Part shown: piece by piece, positions 1-10,069 of the stretch
Layout of the letters: each line of letters opens with the position of its first letter
How positions within the stretch are numbered: position 1 is the first letter of the stretch
Assembly (NCBI RefSeq): GCF_000306115.2
Contig: NZ_AKWX02000004.1
Span: 372,001 to 436,000, forward strand
Origin: Leptospira wolffii serovar Khorat str. Khorat-H2
GTDB lineage: Bacteria > Spirochaetota > Leptospiria > Leptospirales > Leptospiraceae
Length of the DNA: 64,000 nt
Direction of reading: 5' to 3'
Notes under the pieces: model-generated
The model's input: the letters and a program-made list of their open reading frames with translations, nothing else
What the model was told of the DNA's origin: nothing
Databases searched by the model: none
Position numbers and translations under genes: made by a program

Positions 1-566
1 TCTAGTCCCGGGGTTTGATCGAAACTTGCAAAAGGATCGTCTCCTCCCGCCCCCGTATCAGCAAATGGATCCGTGCCGGAATCCGCAGGGGCACCGAAAT
101 CTCCGAAGTCGTCTCCGGCAGGTTGTTCCGCGAAAGGATCTTCGGAAGCTTGTTCTTGGGGAGTCCCGAAATCTCCGAAATCGTCTGCGTCTGGGGTGGA
201 ATCGAAATCACCGAAGGGATCTTCTCCAGCATCCGTTTCCGGCTCGCTTTGCTGAGCGGAGGGTTCCGTAGTAAGTAATTCGTCTAAATCGATATCGTCA
301 TCATCTGAGAAGGACAATGGTTTCGGTTTTTCTAATGGAGCCGCTTCTTCTTCGTCCCCTAGATCGAAACTATCCTCCGAATCGGAAGACTCCTCGTCTT
401 CGTCCCCTATGGAAATGGGTACGGAATACCCCATCTTGTCTCGAAATGAGGAAAGCATCGGATTTAAGTCTTCCGAAGATTCCGGGTTCTTACTGAGGGG
501 TTCCAGAATAGAACGGATTTGCTCTAGTTCTTGGTCCGAGTAATTAGAAGAAGAAGGCTCTGCCAT
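1..566 (-). CDS. Acidic DPF/DFGDF-repeat protein, 3' end beyond window
   Basis: An open frame reads leftward from an ATG at 566 to the window edge, about 188 codons, with a good ribosome site (GGAAGGAC) just upstream. The N-terminal 45 residues look helical. From about residue 50 the chain is strongly acidic and low in complexity, and from about residue 110 it repeats short DPF and DDFGDF motifs (DPFGDF, DDFGDFGTP, DPFAEQ, DDFGDFGAP, DPFADT, DDPFASF). No signal peptide is visible, so it is probably cytoplasmic. The rest of the protein is outside the window and may hold the functional domain. I do not recognise a family. The repeats resemble short linear docking motifs on a disordered tail, which is inference only. 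The gene is divergent from the CBM48 gene at 695. Confidence 0.7.
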   Translation of the reverse strand, partial: MAEPSSSNYSDQELEQIRSILEPLSKNPESSEDLNPMLSSFRDKMGYSVPISIGDEDEESSDSEDSFDLGDEEEAAPLEKPKPLSFSDDDDIDLDELLTTEPSAQQSEPETDAGEDPFGDFDSTPDADDFGDFGTPQEQASEDPFAEQPAGDDFGDFGAPADSGTDPFADTGAGGDDPFASFDQTPGL

Positions 567-694
567 AAAGGTCCTTCCAATAGTATCGGCCGGACCCGGA
601 AAGATCAAAGATTTTTTCCTTATGTCGGATGTAGTCGGGGGGCCTAGGAAATCCACTTAGGCTTTCCGGGAAAAGCTTCGACAATGGCTATAGT

Positions 695-1567
695 ATGATC
701 CGGGTACATAAAGCCAAGACAGTCGCCTTAATCACATTGATCCTGACCTTTGCACTAGCCGCCGAGGAGGCGGAAGATTGGATGGGGGCCTTCCGGTCCG
801 TGGATTACGAGGAGGGAGAAGAAGCTCTTCCTACCGAGAAAATCTATTATTTCTGGCAATTGGAGAATCTTCGGAAGGCGGTTCCGCCCAGATTCATCCG
901 TTTTGTGGACACTGCGTCCTCTTTGAGAACCGGAAGGTTACTGAATCGAGGGGTCCTTTTCAGTTATGAGGGCCTCGAAAACGACGAGGTAAGCGTTTGC
1001 GGAGAATTCAACCATTGGCAATGCATTCCGCTCCAAAAGAACGATAAGGGAGTCTTTTACGGAGTGGTGGAACTAGTGCAGGACGATCTTTATCAAGCCA
1101 AACCGGCTTACGATTATAAGTTTCGGGTAGACGGGATTTTCTCTCATGACCCTGAAAATCCGGATTCTGTGGAAGACGGCAGCGGTTCCTTGGTTTCCAG
1201 GATTTCCTTTCGAGAGGGGGGACCGAATAAGCAAGCCAGCGCACGGGTTCTGGAGGATTCACCTTATGAGGAAAAAGAATTTAGGACCGTGGAATTCCGC
1301 ATCTACCAACCCCAGGCGGAATCGGTTAGCCTGATCGGAAATTTCAATCATTGGGATCCCGAGTCCGATTTTTTGGAAAAAGAAAGAAACGGAGTCTTTC
1401 GTATCGTGAAGAAGTTGAAACCGGGTGAGTACCAATACAACTTCGTGGTGGATGGAAAAGTTACTTTAGATACTTATAATCCCCTTACGTTGCTTCGGGA
1501 AGATACGGGAGAAATTTCCTCAGCGCTTCTCGTTCCGGATCGTTCCGGGGTATTGGAAAGGAAGTGA
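695..1567 (+). CDS. Exported protein with two glycogen-binding-like (CBM48/AMPK) domains
   Basis: 290 residues. A short hydrophobic segment at residues 9-22 looks like a signal peptide. Two E-set/CBM48-type domains follow, at about residues 85-175 and 195-280, each carrying the typical core GEFNHW or GNFNHW with a later Y-x-Y-K/N-F-x-V-D-G strand. No catalytic domain is present: the protein is only the two carbohydrate-binding-like modules plus an N-terminal linker. Families with this fold bind glycogen or starch or act as accessory domains in branching enzymes and AMPK beta. An exported pair with no enzyme is less usual, so the ligand is unknown. No clear ribosome site precedes the ATG. The gene stands alone between a divergent neighbour and the next forward gene 92 bases downstream. 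Confidence 0.75.
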   Translation: MIRVHKAKTVALITLILTFALAAEEAEDWMGAFRSVDYEEGEEALPTEKIYYFWQLENLRKAVPPRFIRFVDTASSLRTGRLLNRGVLFSYEGLENDEVSVCGEFNHWQCIPLQKNDKGVFYGVVELVQDDLYQAKPAYDYKFRVDGIFSHDPENPDSVEDGSGSLVSRISFREGGPNKQASARVLEDSPYEEKEFRTVEFRIYQPQAESVSLIGNFNHWDPESDFLEKERNGVFRIVKKLKPGEYQYNFVVDGKVTLDTYNPLTLLREDTGEISSALLVPDRSGVLERK

Positions 1568-1659
1568 GCTAGGATAAGGGATCTCACTTTTTAGGTTTCC
1601 AATTTCGCCAAAAGAAGATTGACCCCCTAGCCCTTGAGCGGATTCTTTAGATCCGCTCT

Positions 1660-2385
1660 ATGGAAAAGCTACGCATCTCCGTCTACCTATTGATCGGAAT
1701 CATCGTCGTTCTGATCGTCTATGCCTTATTAAAGAGCTGGTTGGTGTACGATCGAGGGATCGAAATCTCCAAGGCTTCATCTAACAAATCCGAGACGGTC
1801 TATGTGGAGCCGGATGACGATCTAATGGAATATTCCTCCGTGGCTTGGGGACGTTTTCTCTATTATCCTTTGGGTTTAAATCGGGACCGAGAAAATTTCG
1901 GACCTCGTAAGACTCTTAACCACGCGCAGAATCTGGTATTCGTGGACCTACAATCCGGAAGAATCCGAAAGGTATTCCATAAGAGCGTTTATATTTGGGA
2001 TTATTTCTATGCCCCCGATTCCGGAAAGGCGGTTTCGGATGCGGAGAATAACGATTCTAACTCGGTGGATACGTTTACAGGTCTCAAGACCGGAAAGAGA
2101 TTCGTAATCGTAGGAATGCCCGAGGATACGAATAAGGACGGATATCTAAACCAAAAGGATTCTAAAAAGGTATTCGTTTACGATCCGATGATAGACGAGC
2201 TACTTCCTATTTTGCCTAAAAAGCATTATCTGGAGAAGATCCTTCCGGATTCTCCCCAAGATAAATTGGTTATGATAGTAAGAAAGGAAGAGGAATCGAC
2301 TCCCGGAAAAAAGAAACCGAATCTTCCAACATTATTTATTTATGATACGGTCCAGAAAAGAGGGCAGGTCATAGACAGACCCTAA
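1660..2385 (+). CDS. Membrane-anchored protein with one EF-hand-type loop
   Basis: 241 residues with an N-terminal transmembrane anchor (about 7-28) and a periplasmic body. The body contains a 12-residue EF-hand-like calcium loop at about 156-167 with the pattern D-x-N-x-D-G-x-L-x-x-x-D. Around it are beta-rich stretches that begin with VFVDLQSGRIRK and VFVYDP, which look like propeller-type strands (for example 'fact, then value' blades). I do not recognise the family. The single loop resembles those in dockerin or thrombospondin type-3 repeats rather than a paired EF-hand. The lysine-rich C-terminus ends just before the hairpin at 2417-2466. It could be a calcium-stabilised periplasmic sensor or scaffold, which is inference. 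Confidence 0.65.
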   Translation: MEKLRISVYLLIGIIVVLIVYALLKSWLVYDRGIEISKASSNKSETVYVEPDDDLMEYSSVAWGRFLYYPLGLNRDRENFGPRKTLNHAQNLVFVDLQSGRIRKVFHKSVYIWDYFYAPDSGKAVSDAENNDSNSVDTFTGLKTGKRFVIVGMPEDTNKDGYLNQKDSKKVFVYDPMIDELLPILPKKHYLEKILPDSPQDKLVMIVRKEEESTPGKKKPNLPTLFIYDTVQKRGQVIDRP

Positions 2386-2416
2386 GGAGGTGTTCCTTAG
2401 AATACGATTCTTTTGC

Positions 2417-2466
2417 CCGGTTCTCTCGATACAATTTTCCCTTCGGGAAAATCACTCGAGAACCGG
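2417..2466. terminator. Nested hairpin between convergent genes
   Basis: An outer 9-base stem (CCGGTTCTC at 2417-2425 with GAGAACCGG at 2458-2466) encloses a perfect 8-base stem (ATTTTCCC at 2434-2441, GGGAAAAT at 2445-2452, loop TTC). It lies between the 3' ends of the convergent genes at 1660-2385 and 2583-3527. There is no long T run, so it may be a transcript 3'-end structure rather than a classical intrinsic terminator. Confidence 0.5.
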
Positions 2467-2556
2467 CCGCGGATATTGCTCTTAACTTAAACGAAATCTC
2501 TGCGCTGTCCCGACCAACCCTCGAACCTATAACAAAATAGAGGCCTGCCTCGAGTA

Positions 2557-2571
2557 GCCCGCGAAGCGGGC
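2557..2571 (-). terminator. Short GC hairpin after trxB
   Basis: GCCCGC (2557-2562) and GCGGGC (2566-2571) form a 6-base stem with a GAA loop, 11 bases beyond the trxB stop on the minus strand. No T run follows, so the terminator role is tentative. Confidence 0.4.
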
Positions 2572-2582
2572 GTATCGATAGG

Positions 2583-3527
2583 TCATTCCTGGGCTTCCAG
2601 CCATCTTTCGGCTTCGAGAGCCGCCATGCATCCGGAACCAGCTGCAGTAATCGCTTGGCGATAGGTCTTGTCCTGAACGTCTCCTGCTGCAAACACACCT
2701 TCTACGCTTGTTTTTGTAGTACCTGGTACGGTTTTGATATAACCGGTCTCATCCAGATCCAATTGGCCTTCGAAGATTTCCGTATTCGGTTTATGGCCGA
2801 TCGCGTAGAATAGACCGCCTACCGCTAAATCCCGAGTCTTGCCGTTCGTCACATCCTTCACCGAAAGGGAAGTGAGTTGGTTTCCGTTACCTTCGGCACC
2901 TTCTACAGTAGTATTCCAGATAATCTCGATTTTAGGATGCGTGGTCGCACGCTTTTGCATGATCTTGGAGGCACGCAAACTATCTCTTCTGTGGATAAGA
3001 TAAACTTTGGAAGCGAACTTAGTGAGGTGCGCCGCTTCTTCGACCGCGGAATCTCCTCCTCCGATCACTGCTAATTCTTTGTTTCTATAAATAGGAAGGG
3101 CTCCGTCGCATACCGCGCAGGCGGAGATTCCTTTTTGCCAATAGGAATCTTCTCCTCGGATGAACATTCTTTTAGCGGTGGCTCCCGTTGCTATGATCAC
3201 GGATTCCGCTTCTATGAGTTCATCGTCCGACCAAATGCGAAAAGGTCTTTTGGAAAAATCCACTTTCGTGATAGTCTGGGTGAAAATTTTAGTACCGTAT
3301 TTTTCGGACTGGGCTCTGAAAAGAGTAGTGAGTTTGGTTCCGTCGATTCCTTCCGGAAAGCCGGGAAAGTTTTCCACTTCCGTAGTGGTCGTCAATTGTC
3401 CTCCGGCCGCGATTCCTCCCGCCATGAAACCCTCGTACATAACAGGGTTCAAATTCGCTCTGGCTGCATAAATGGCCGCCGTATGACCGGCAGGTCCGGA
3501 TCCAATAATGACTACTTTGTGGGGCAT
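2583..3527 (-). CDS. trxB: Thioredoxin reductase
   Basis: 314 residues, normal length for the low-molecular-weight bacterial enzyme that passes electrons from NADPH through FAD and a disulfide to thioredoxin. Visible parts are the N-terminal FAD motif [15 protein letters not shown], the redox centre CAVC in SACAVCDGA near residue 136, the NADPH motif [10 protein letters not shown] followed by HRRD, and a C-terminal FAD motif AAGDVQD. The start is supported by a GAGGT ribosome site 6 bases upstream. The promoter carries a perfect palindrome of the Fur/PerR type (3541-3561), so control by a peroxide or metal sensor is likely. Thioredoxin itself is not next to it. The TlpA-like protein at 47140 is a different, lipid-anchored thioredoxin-fold protein. 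Confidence 0.95.
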   Translation of the reverse strand: MPHKVVIIGSGPAGHTAAIYAARANLNPVMYEGFMAGGIAAGGQLTTTTEVENFPGFPEGIDGTKLTTLFRAQSEKYGTKIFTQTITKVDFSKRPFRIWSDDELIEAESVIIATGATAKRMFIRGEDSYWQKGISACAVCDGALPIYRNKELAVIGGGDSAVEEAAHLTKFASKVYLIHRRDSLRASKIMQKRATTHPKIEIIWNTTVEGAEGNGNQLTSLSVKDVTNGKTRDLAVGGLFYAIGHKPNTEIFEGQLDLDETGYIKTVPGTTKTSVEGVFAAGDVQDKTYRQAITAAGSGCMAALEAERWLEAQE

Positions 3528-3540
3528 GATCTACCTCAGG

Positions 3541-3591
3541 AGTTTAGAATGATTCTAAACTGATTTTATTTTTAGACTCTCGAAATGTAAA
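3541..3591 (-). promoter_or_regulatory. trxB promoter with Fur/PerR-type operator
   Basis: On the minus strand, TTTACA (-35, plus-strand 3586-3591) and TAAAAT (-10, 3563-3568) are separated by exactly 17 bases, each matching 5 of 6 consensus positions. Directly downstream is a perfect inverted repeat, AGTTTAGAAT-G-ATTCTAAACT, at 3541-3561. Its core TTAGAAT-N-ATTCTAA has the 7-1-7 layout of Fur/PerR family boxes. It covers the expected transcription start, so binding would block the promoter. The regulator is inferred, not shown. Confidence 0.7.
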
Positions 3592-3693
3592 GTAGATCTT
3601 TTTTTCCCAGGATTATACTCTTTTTTTGGGTCCTGTCTCCTTTGGCGAATTCGCTTGCCAGCTTGGGCTGGATCCAAATGCTTTCCAGTATTC

Positions 3694-4996
3694 ATGGATT
3701 TAGTTAAAAAGGCGGGCCTCGGCATCCTCTTTTTAGGACTGGTTTTCCTCGGAACCGAACTCGGATTGCATCTGCTCCGAAGTCCTTCTCTCCAATATTA
3801 TCGAGATTTGAAAGTTCTGCATACATTCCATCCGGAATACTATGTGGCTCTGGAACCGAACGAGTCTATCTATGTACGTCATTTTGCCGGTAAATGGGAA
3901 GGTCAATTTACCGTAAATTCCATGGGTCTCAGGGGAACCGAGGATCCGATCCAAGGAAAACCTAAATTACTTTGCTTGGGGGATAGCCTGGTCATGGGCT
4001 TCGGGGTGGCCGATTCGGATACCTTCTGCCAGTTACTGGACGGGATAGAACTCTCGGGAGGAAAAAGGCAGGCCCTGAATCTAGGTGTGGATGCTTACGG
4101 CTCCCGGGGATCCTATTACAGACTCAAGGACATCGCTCCCCGTTTGGATAATGTGAAGGAGGTCCTATTCTTCATTTCTCCCAACGATTTCGATATGCCC
4201 GAAGTTCTCGCGGCTAAGGGAATTCTACCGGACGACCAAACGGACGCTCTTAGGGAAAAGGATCCCAATTACGCCCGCAATTTTAAATTCCAATTTCATT
4301 TAACAAGAATTTCTTATACTCTCCAGGCCTTAAAACTTGCATGGGAGCAGATCCTGGTTACCTACGCTTTTACCCGGCTCACAGTGAAGCAGGAGTTGAT
4401 TTCCGCGGGACTATACCCTCGTTCTTGGCTGGAAAAGGATCTGTCCGAAGGAAAAATCCCTGCGGGATCCGCTCTAGAGGGAAGTATTACCACTTACTTG
4501 AAGTCCTCTTTTTATCGCCCAGTGAAAAAACCGGATTGCGGAGAAAAACCGGTCCTTTCCGAAATTCGGGGAATGTGTCCAGAGCCTATTCCCGCACATG
4601 TGCAATGTACGGATAGTATGCCATCCATAGATTCGTTGCAGCCACTTCCGGAACTCACCCAAACGTATTACCAAAAGATGATAGATCTTTCCAGAGAGAG
4701 AGGGTTTCGCTTGATTCCGGTGATTCTACCTATTCAGATAGAGGAAATCTTCTGCTTCAATAACGGAAAATACCATCCTCTGGAAAATTACGCCTGGAGG
4801 GCTTCTACCTTTTTCGAAAAGAGAGGGGTTCGGGTCTTGAGATTTAAGAAGGAAACCGCCTCCATGTGCGGAACCGATCCGAGCGGAAAAAGCTTCGGAG
4901 TCTTGGATCATTATATTCCGGAAGACGGGCATTTCACCAAGAAGGGAAATGCCTGGGCGGCAAAGGCCGTTCGAAACAGACTGAAGGAGCCGGATC

Positions 4997-5007
<11 letters not shown>
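3694..5007 (+). CDS. SGNH/GDSL-family membrane-anchored protein, upstream of MBOAT gene
   Basis: I start it at the ATG at 3694, where an N-terminal signal anchor (residues 4-24) begins cleanly. An in-frame TTG at 3655 would put a non-membrane extension in front and is less likely. The SGNH-hydrolase signs are LCLGDSLVMGFG with the nucleophile serine, NLGVDAYGSRG (block II/III region), FFISPNDF (block III-like) and the C-terminal DGHFTKKGN with the D-x-x-H pair. In bacteria such proteins often work with MBOAT membrane acyltransferases to add or remove acetyl groups on extracellular glycans. The gene overlaps the following MBOAT gene by 11 bases, which supports that pairing. The glycan substrate cannot be seen. 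It could also be an esterase with no acylation role. Confidence 0.8.
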
Positions 5008-6426
<1,419 letters not shown>

Positions 6427-6430
<4 letters not shown>

Positions 6431-7479
6431 AATTTTTGCAGATCCTTTTCCAATTCGGAAGAAATGAAGCGATACAATCTAGGATTCGGGTGTCCATCCT
6501 TAGGGATAAAAACGGGAATCCTTTCTTTTTCCCAAAATTCCCGGATAGGGCCTTGCAGGTCCAAGACCCGGACGCCCGAGTCCTTCGCGATATTTCGGAC
6601 TTCTTTCACCAATTCGGAATCCACGAACGGCTCGTATTCTTCCGTAGGTTCCGGAAGAAACACTAAAGTCAAAGGAATCCGATTCTTTTCCGTAAAATCG
6701 AACAAAGAGAGCAACGCTTTTTTATGAGGGTGGTCCTGGCTTAAGATTCCCGCTTCCGAAGGCAGGACCCGATTCTCCGCAGCTTCCGGTTTCCATTTTT
6801 CGAATAGAATCTTACTCAGATTGAATAATGCGCTGTATCGGGAGAGAGTAAATACGGCTCTAACAAGAATCCTTTTTTTCCAAGACGATAGTAAGGATTC
6901 TTCCCGAAACGAATCCGTCAGATCCGAGATGTGATAGATCCAGTAAGCCGCGATCGGTGAAGAGCTGACTTTTACGACTTCCTGTAGTCTTTCCCGGATT
7001 CCTAACGAGCCGACCGCATCCACCCCTAGATTTCTTATTCTGAATCGTTTTTCATTTCCATCCGCCCAGGATTGGATCTGCCAGGAAATCGTTTCCGGAT
7101 CCGAGACTAAATATCCCATAGCCACGGAATCTCCTAGGATCCAAACTTCTTGTCCGTAAGTTTGCGTATCCGAAGTTTCCTTAGAGATTCTCTCTCCTAA
7201 ACTATCCGTTCTGACTCTATATCTGGAATCCTTTTCAGGATGGTAGAGAACGATATCCCGATTCGGGCATAGACGGATCCAAGGAATGGAATCGGAGAAT
7301 AGTCCCTCAAGAAAATTTTCCCCCATGCAATGGAGTATCTTATCGTCCAACCGGAATCTTACGGAAGGGAAGAAGGGAAGTCTAAGAGCCCCTTCCAAAA
7401 ATAAAAAGCAAAGGATAGAATATGATAGAAATCGAATGAATTTCCCCGGGAACCGTAGACCGAGTTTGGGATTTCTCAT
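6427..7479 (-). CDS. Second SGNH/GDSL-family membrane-anchored protein
   Basis: 350 residues: an N-terminal anchor at about 15-33, then an SGNH domain with WILGDSVAMGYLV (nucleophile serine), NLGVDAVGSLG, a YWIYHISDL segment where the family usually has GxND, and the C-terminal PKDGHPNPRLY with D-x-H. It is organised like the 3694 protein (shared LGVDA-x-GS motif) but is shorter, so it may be a paralogue acting on the same polymer. Its 5' end is in a 4-base ATGA overlap with the upstream TPR lipoprotein (7476), so the two form an operon. It converges on the MBOAT gene. The catalytic Asn block looks degraded, which could change the activity. Confidence 0.75.
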
Positions 7480-8018
7480 TTGAGAAGAGAATCCTGAAAG
7501 ACTTTCTCCTCGCAGAGACGAAAAAGTCTCGCAGATGCAGGATTCGCTTCGGGGATTCGATTCTCTCGGAAACGTTTTCTTTCCTGAGAATTCTTTTTAC
7601 CATCTAAAATGCAGGAGGTCAAAAATTGAGCCAAGCTATCTCTGTCCTTGTCCCAGCCTTCCGAAAATCCTTTTAGAACCGCGTCCGCTTCCGTTTTGGA
7701 TCCCGCTAATAAATAAATTTCCAAGAGATATAAGAGTATATCCGGATTCTTCGGTTCTTTTTTGCGTGCCTTTTCCAGATACATCGCCGCCGAACCGGGA
7801 GCTTGACCGCTTTCCGCGAGAAGGATCCCTAAATTTTTATTCGCAGCAAAATTCTCCGGATTTTCTCGAAGAGCTAAATCGTAAAAATAGAGCGCCTCGG
7901 CTATGTTTCCCCGCGACTCTTTTTCCCTCGCCTTCGATGCTAATTCCCCCGAGGAATCGCAAGTTGCAGCTAATAGGGACATAAAAATAATTGTGGCGTA
8001 TCGGAGCTTCTGTCTCAT
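7476..8018 (-). CDS. TPR-containing lipoprotein
   Basis: 180 residues. The N-terminus MRQKLRYATIIFMSLLAATC is a lipoprotein signal with the cysteine at position 20 (spirochaete-type loose lipobox LAATC). About residues 28-100 form two to three tetratricopeptide repeats (AEALYFYDLALRENPENF, GSAAMYLEKARKKEPKNP), and further helices follow. TPR lipoproteins usually serve as scaffolds for envelope assembly. It is the first gene of a two-gene operon with the SGNH protein at 6427 (ATGA overlap), which suggests it helps position that enzyme. The exact partner is unknown. Confidence 0.75.
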   Translation of the reverse strand: MRQKLRYATIIFMSLLAATCDSSGELASKAREKESRGNIAEALYFYDLALRENPENFAANKNLGILLAESGQAPGSAAMYLEKARKKEPKNPDILLYLLEIYLLAGSKTEADAVLKGFSEGWDKDRDSLAQFLTSCILDGKKNSQERKRFRENRIPEANPASARLFRLCEEKVFQDSLLK

Positions 8019-8141
8019 TTCCGTAGTTTTTTTCCCTTATGGGATAAGAAAAAGGGCGGTTTTTGCCGAGAATCGGCCGTCGAATTTGTACAATTTACGG
8101 GCCTTCCCATACCGCAATCTTAAAAAAGTTTCAACCTGATG

Positions 8142-8154
8142 GGACAATTTGTCC
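8142..8154. promoter_or_regulatory. Perfect 6-1-6 palindrome upstream of xerD
   Basis: GGACAA-T-TTGTCC, 43 bases upstream of the preferred xerD start. It could be an operator. No matching promoter elements were placed, so this is only a candidate. Confidence 0.3.
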
Positions 8155-8196
8155 GAAGGATTTAGTACTGTAATAATCGGAAGCGGGACTAAGAAA

Positions 8197-9093
8197 GTGA
8201 CATCTTCTCATAAGAATCTACTGCAAAATTTTCAAGAATACCTCTCTGTTGAGAAGGGCCTGAGCGACAATTCGATTTACTCGTACGGATACGACCTCAA
8301 CAAGTTCAAGAACTTTCTCGAAAAAGAACATCTCGACTTCCTGGAAGTCCAGGCGAACGACATAGTTCGATTCCTGAACGAGGAAAGGAACCGTAAAATC
8401 TCAGCGAAAACGATCGCGAGAGAAGTGGTAGCCATCCGCCAATTTTATAAATTCTTAAAAGACGAGAAGAAACTGGATTCCAATCCTACGGAGAAAATCG
8501 AAACTCCGGAAGTGATGAGATCCATCCCGGATTACCTCACTCAAGAGGAAATCGAGGAACTCTTTAACGTAATCAAAGAAGACAACCTCTACGAACTCAG
8601 GGACAAATGCATTTTCGAACTTCTTTATTCCTCCGGGTTGAGGATCTCCGAAGCATGCAATTTAAGATTGACCGACATGGATATGTCCGGAATGACCCTG
8701 ACTGTGGAAGGAAAGGGCGGGCGCCAGAGACTGGTTCCGTTCGGCGAAAAATCCTTGGACATCCTGAATCGTTATCTGAAGCAGAGCAGGCCCTATATTC
8801 TGAAAAATAGAAACTGCGACTATCTGTTCGTTTCCAAAAAAGGTTCTTTCATCAACCGCAAGTCAGTTTGGAGACTTCTGAACCATTATATCAAGCGCAC
8901 TTCCATCAAGAAGAAAGTCACTCCTCACACTTTGAGACACTCTTTCGCGACTCATCTACTCGAGAATCATGCGGATCTTAAATCCGTTCAGGAACTCTTG
9001 GGCCATATCGATATCTCCACCACGCAGATTTATACTCATATGGCGAACAAGACCCTGAAGGAAGTTCATAAGAAATTCCATCCGAGAGGATGA
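8197..9093 (+). CDS. xerD: Tyrosine recombinase XerD
   Basis: Site-specific recombinase that resolves chromosome dimers with its partner XerC. The N-terminal SAM-like core-binding domain runs to about residue 95. The catalytic domain shows all five expected residues: Arg in SSGLRISEACNL, Lys in GKGGRQRLVP, His-x-x-Arg in TPHTLRHSFATHL, His in LLGHIDIS and the nucleophile Tyr in TTQIYTHM. I prefer the GTG at 8197 (product starting MTSSHKNLLQNFQEYLSVEK, which matches how I remember the leptospiral protein). An in-frame TTG at 8149 would add 16 residues. The XerD rather than XerC assignment is from that remembered resemblance. The stop overlaps the next gene by 4 bases. No dif-like site was recognised nearby. 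Confidence 0.85.
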   Translation: MTSSHKNLLQNFQEYLSVEKGLSDNSIYSYGYDLNKFKNFLEKEHLDFLEVQANDIVRFLNEERNRKISAKTIAREVVAIRQFYKFLKDEKKLDSNPTEKIETPEVMRSIPDYLTQEEIEELFNVIKEDNLYELRDKCIFELLYSSGLRISEACNLRLTDMDMSGMTLTVEGKGGRQRLVPFGEKSLDILNRYLKQSRPYILKNRNCDYLFVSKKGSFINRKSVWRLLNHYIKRTSIKKKVTPHTLRHSFATHLLENHADLKSVQELLGHIDISTTQIYTHMANKTLKEVHKKFHPRG

Positions 9094-9536
9094 CCTTTTC
9101 GGATCGTATTTTGGCCGAGCCGAAGCAAGTCGACTATTCCAACCAATTTCGGATCCAAATTCCGTCTCATCCGCGCTACGTAACTGTGGCGCGGAATTTC
9201 GTTTATAATTTGGCTAGAGAAGGCGGATTCTCCCTGTACGACGCCGCCGATTTGAAATTAGCGGTGGGAGAATGTCTCTTGAACGTGATTAAGCACGCCT
9301 ATCTCGGACGAACGAATTATCCCATTTTTTTGGAAGTCTCCCTTTTGGAGAATAGGATGGAGATACGAATCCGGGATTTCGGCGTTCAGAAAAATCTGTC
9401 CGAGATCCGAGGATACGACCCCGGAGATTATAGAGAAGAAGGGATCGGTCTTTTTCTTGTGAGAAAATTGACGGATCATTTCTATATCGATCAGTCCGGA
9501 AAGGGAAACAGGCTTATTCTGACTAAGCTCAAATAG
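9090..9536 (+). CDS. RsbW-like serine kinase/anti-sigma ATPase
   Basis: 148 residues, the usual size of stand-alone HATPase_c switch proteins. The N box is in AVGECLLNVIKHAY, the G1-type motif is IRDFG and the G2-type motif is EEGIGLFLVRKLTDHF. Such proteins bind a sigma factor or other target and phosphorylate a STAS-domain partner. The gene overlaps xerD by ATGA and is probably co-transcribed, which is an odd pairing functionally. A STAS protein (21350) and another HATPase protein (34989) lie elsewhere in the window, so they are possible but unproven partners. Confidence 0.8.
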   Translation: MTFSDRILAEPKQVDYSNQFRIQIPSHPRYVTVARNFVYNLAREGGFSLYDAADLKLAVGECLLNVIKHAYLGRTNYPIFLEVSLLENRMEIRIRDFGVQKNLSEIRGYDPGDYREEGIGLFLVRKLTDHFYIDQSGKGNRLILTKLK

Positions 9537-9561
9537 TCGGAAATTTCTTTCTTTATACTGA

Positions 9562-9588
9562 TTTTCGCGTGTTAACGAGTTGCGAAAA
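9562..9588 (+). terminator. Hairpin after the RsbW-like gene
   Basis: TTTTCGC (9562-9568) pairs with GCGAAAA (9582-9588) around a 13-base loop, 26 bases after the stop at 9536. It lacks a T run, so function is tentative. Confidence 0.35.
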
Positions 9589-9667
9589 ATTCGTCTCCTC
9601 CTAATATACGAATCGTTCCGTTCGGGAATTTTTCGATCCGAAATACCCTTAAACTCGATTGTCCTAA

Positions 9668-10069
9668 ATGAAATCCATTTTTTTTCCCACGATTCTGATT
9701 CTTTCCTTTTGTTTTTCCTGCCGGAAGGGACCGTCCATCAGCAAGGATGAGGTCAAGAATCTGAGCCAGGCCTATATCAAGCAACTCTGTAACAAGAATT
9801 TAGAATGTTCTGCGGAATATTTGGAATCTTTGCCCGCAAAGGAGCAGGATGCCGCCAAGTCCGGATTCTCCTCCTTGGAGCAATGTATGGCGGAGCAGAA
9901 TGAAATCTCCATTTTACCCGACGAATACGAAAAGGTAACCGACGAGCAGATCTCCAAGGTAAAGCGGTGTATGGACGATTTGTTACGGACTCCCTGTGCT
10001 CAGATGGAGCAATCCGGAGGAATTCCTTCCTGCAGGGAACTATTTCCGGAAGATAGCAGTTTAGATTAA
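9668..10069 (+). CDS. Small cysteine-rich lipoprotein
   Basis: 133 residues. A lipoprotein signal MKSIFFPTILILSFCFSC ends in cysteine 18. The mature part is helical and has six further cysteines (about 42, 48, 74, 101, 110 and 120), consistent with disulfides in the periplasm or at the surface. The pattern C-x5-C with later QCMAEQ and RCMDDLL recalls small leptospiral lipoproteins that I cannot name with confidence. It is not obviously in an operon. Its stop overlaps that of the convergent fapA-like gene by four bases. Confidence 0.7.
   Translation: MKSIFFPTILILSFCFSCRKGPSISKDEVKNLSQAYIKQLCNKNLECSAEYLESLPAKEQDAAKSGFSSLEQCMAEQNEISILPDEYEKVTDEQISKVKRCMDDLLRTPCAQMEQSGGIPSCRELFPEDSSLD

Noticed and set aside
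3655..3693. TTG start for the SGNH protein at 3655
   Set aside because: It adds a non-membrane N-terminus (MPAWAGSKCF) before the clear signal anchor that starts at 3694.
8019..8196. A dif-like site near xerD
   Set aside because: No sequence matching known dif arms was seen. The palindrome there is not dif-like.
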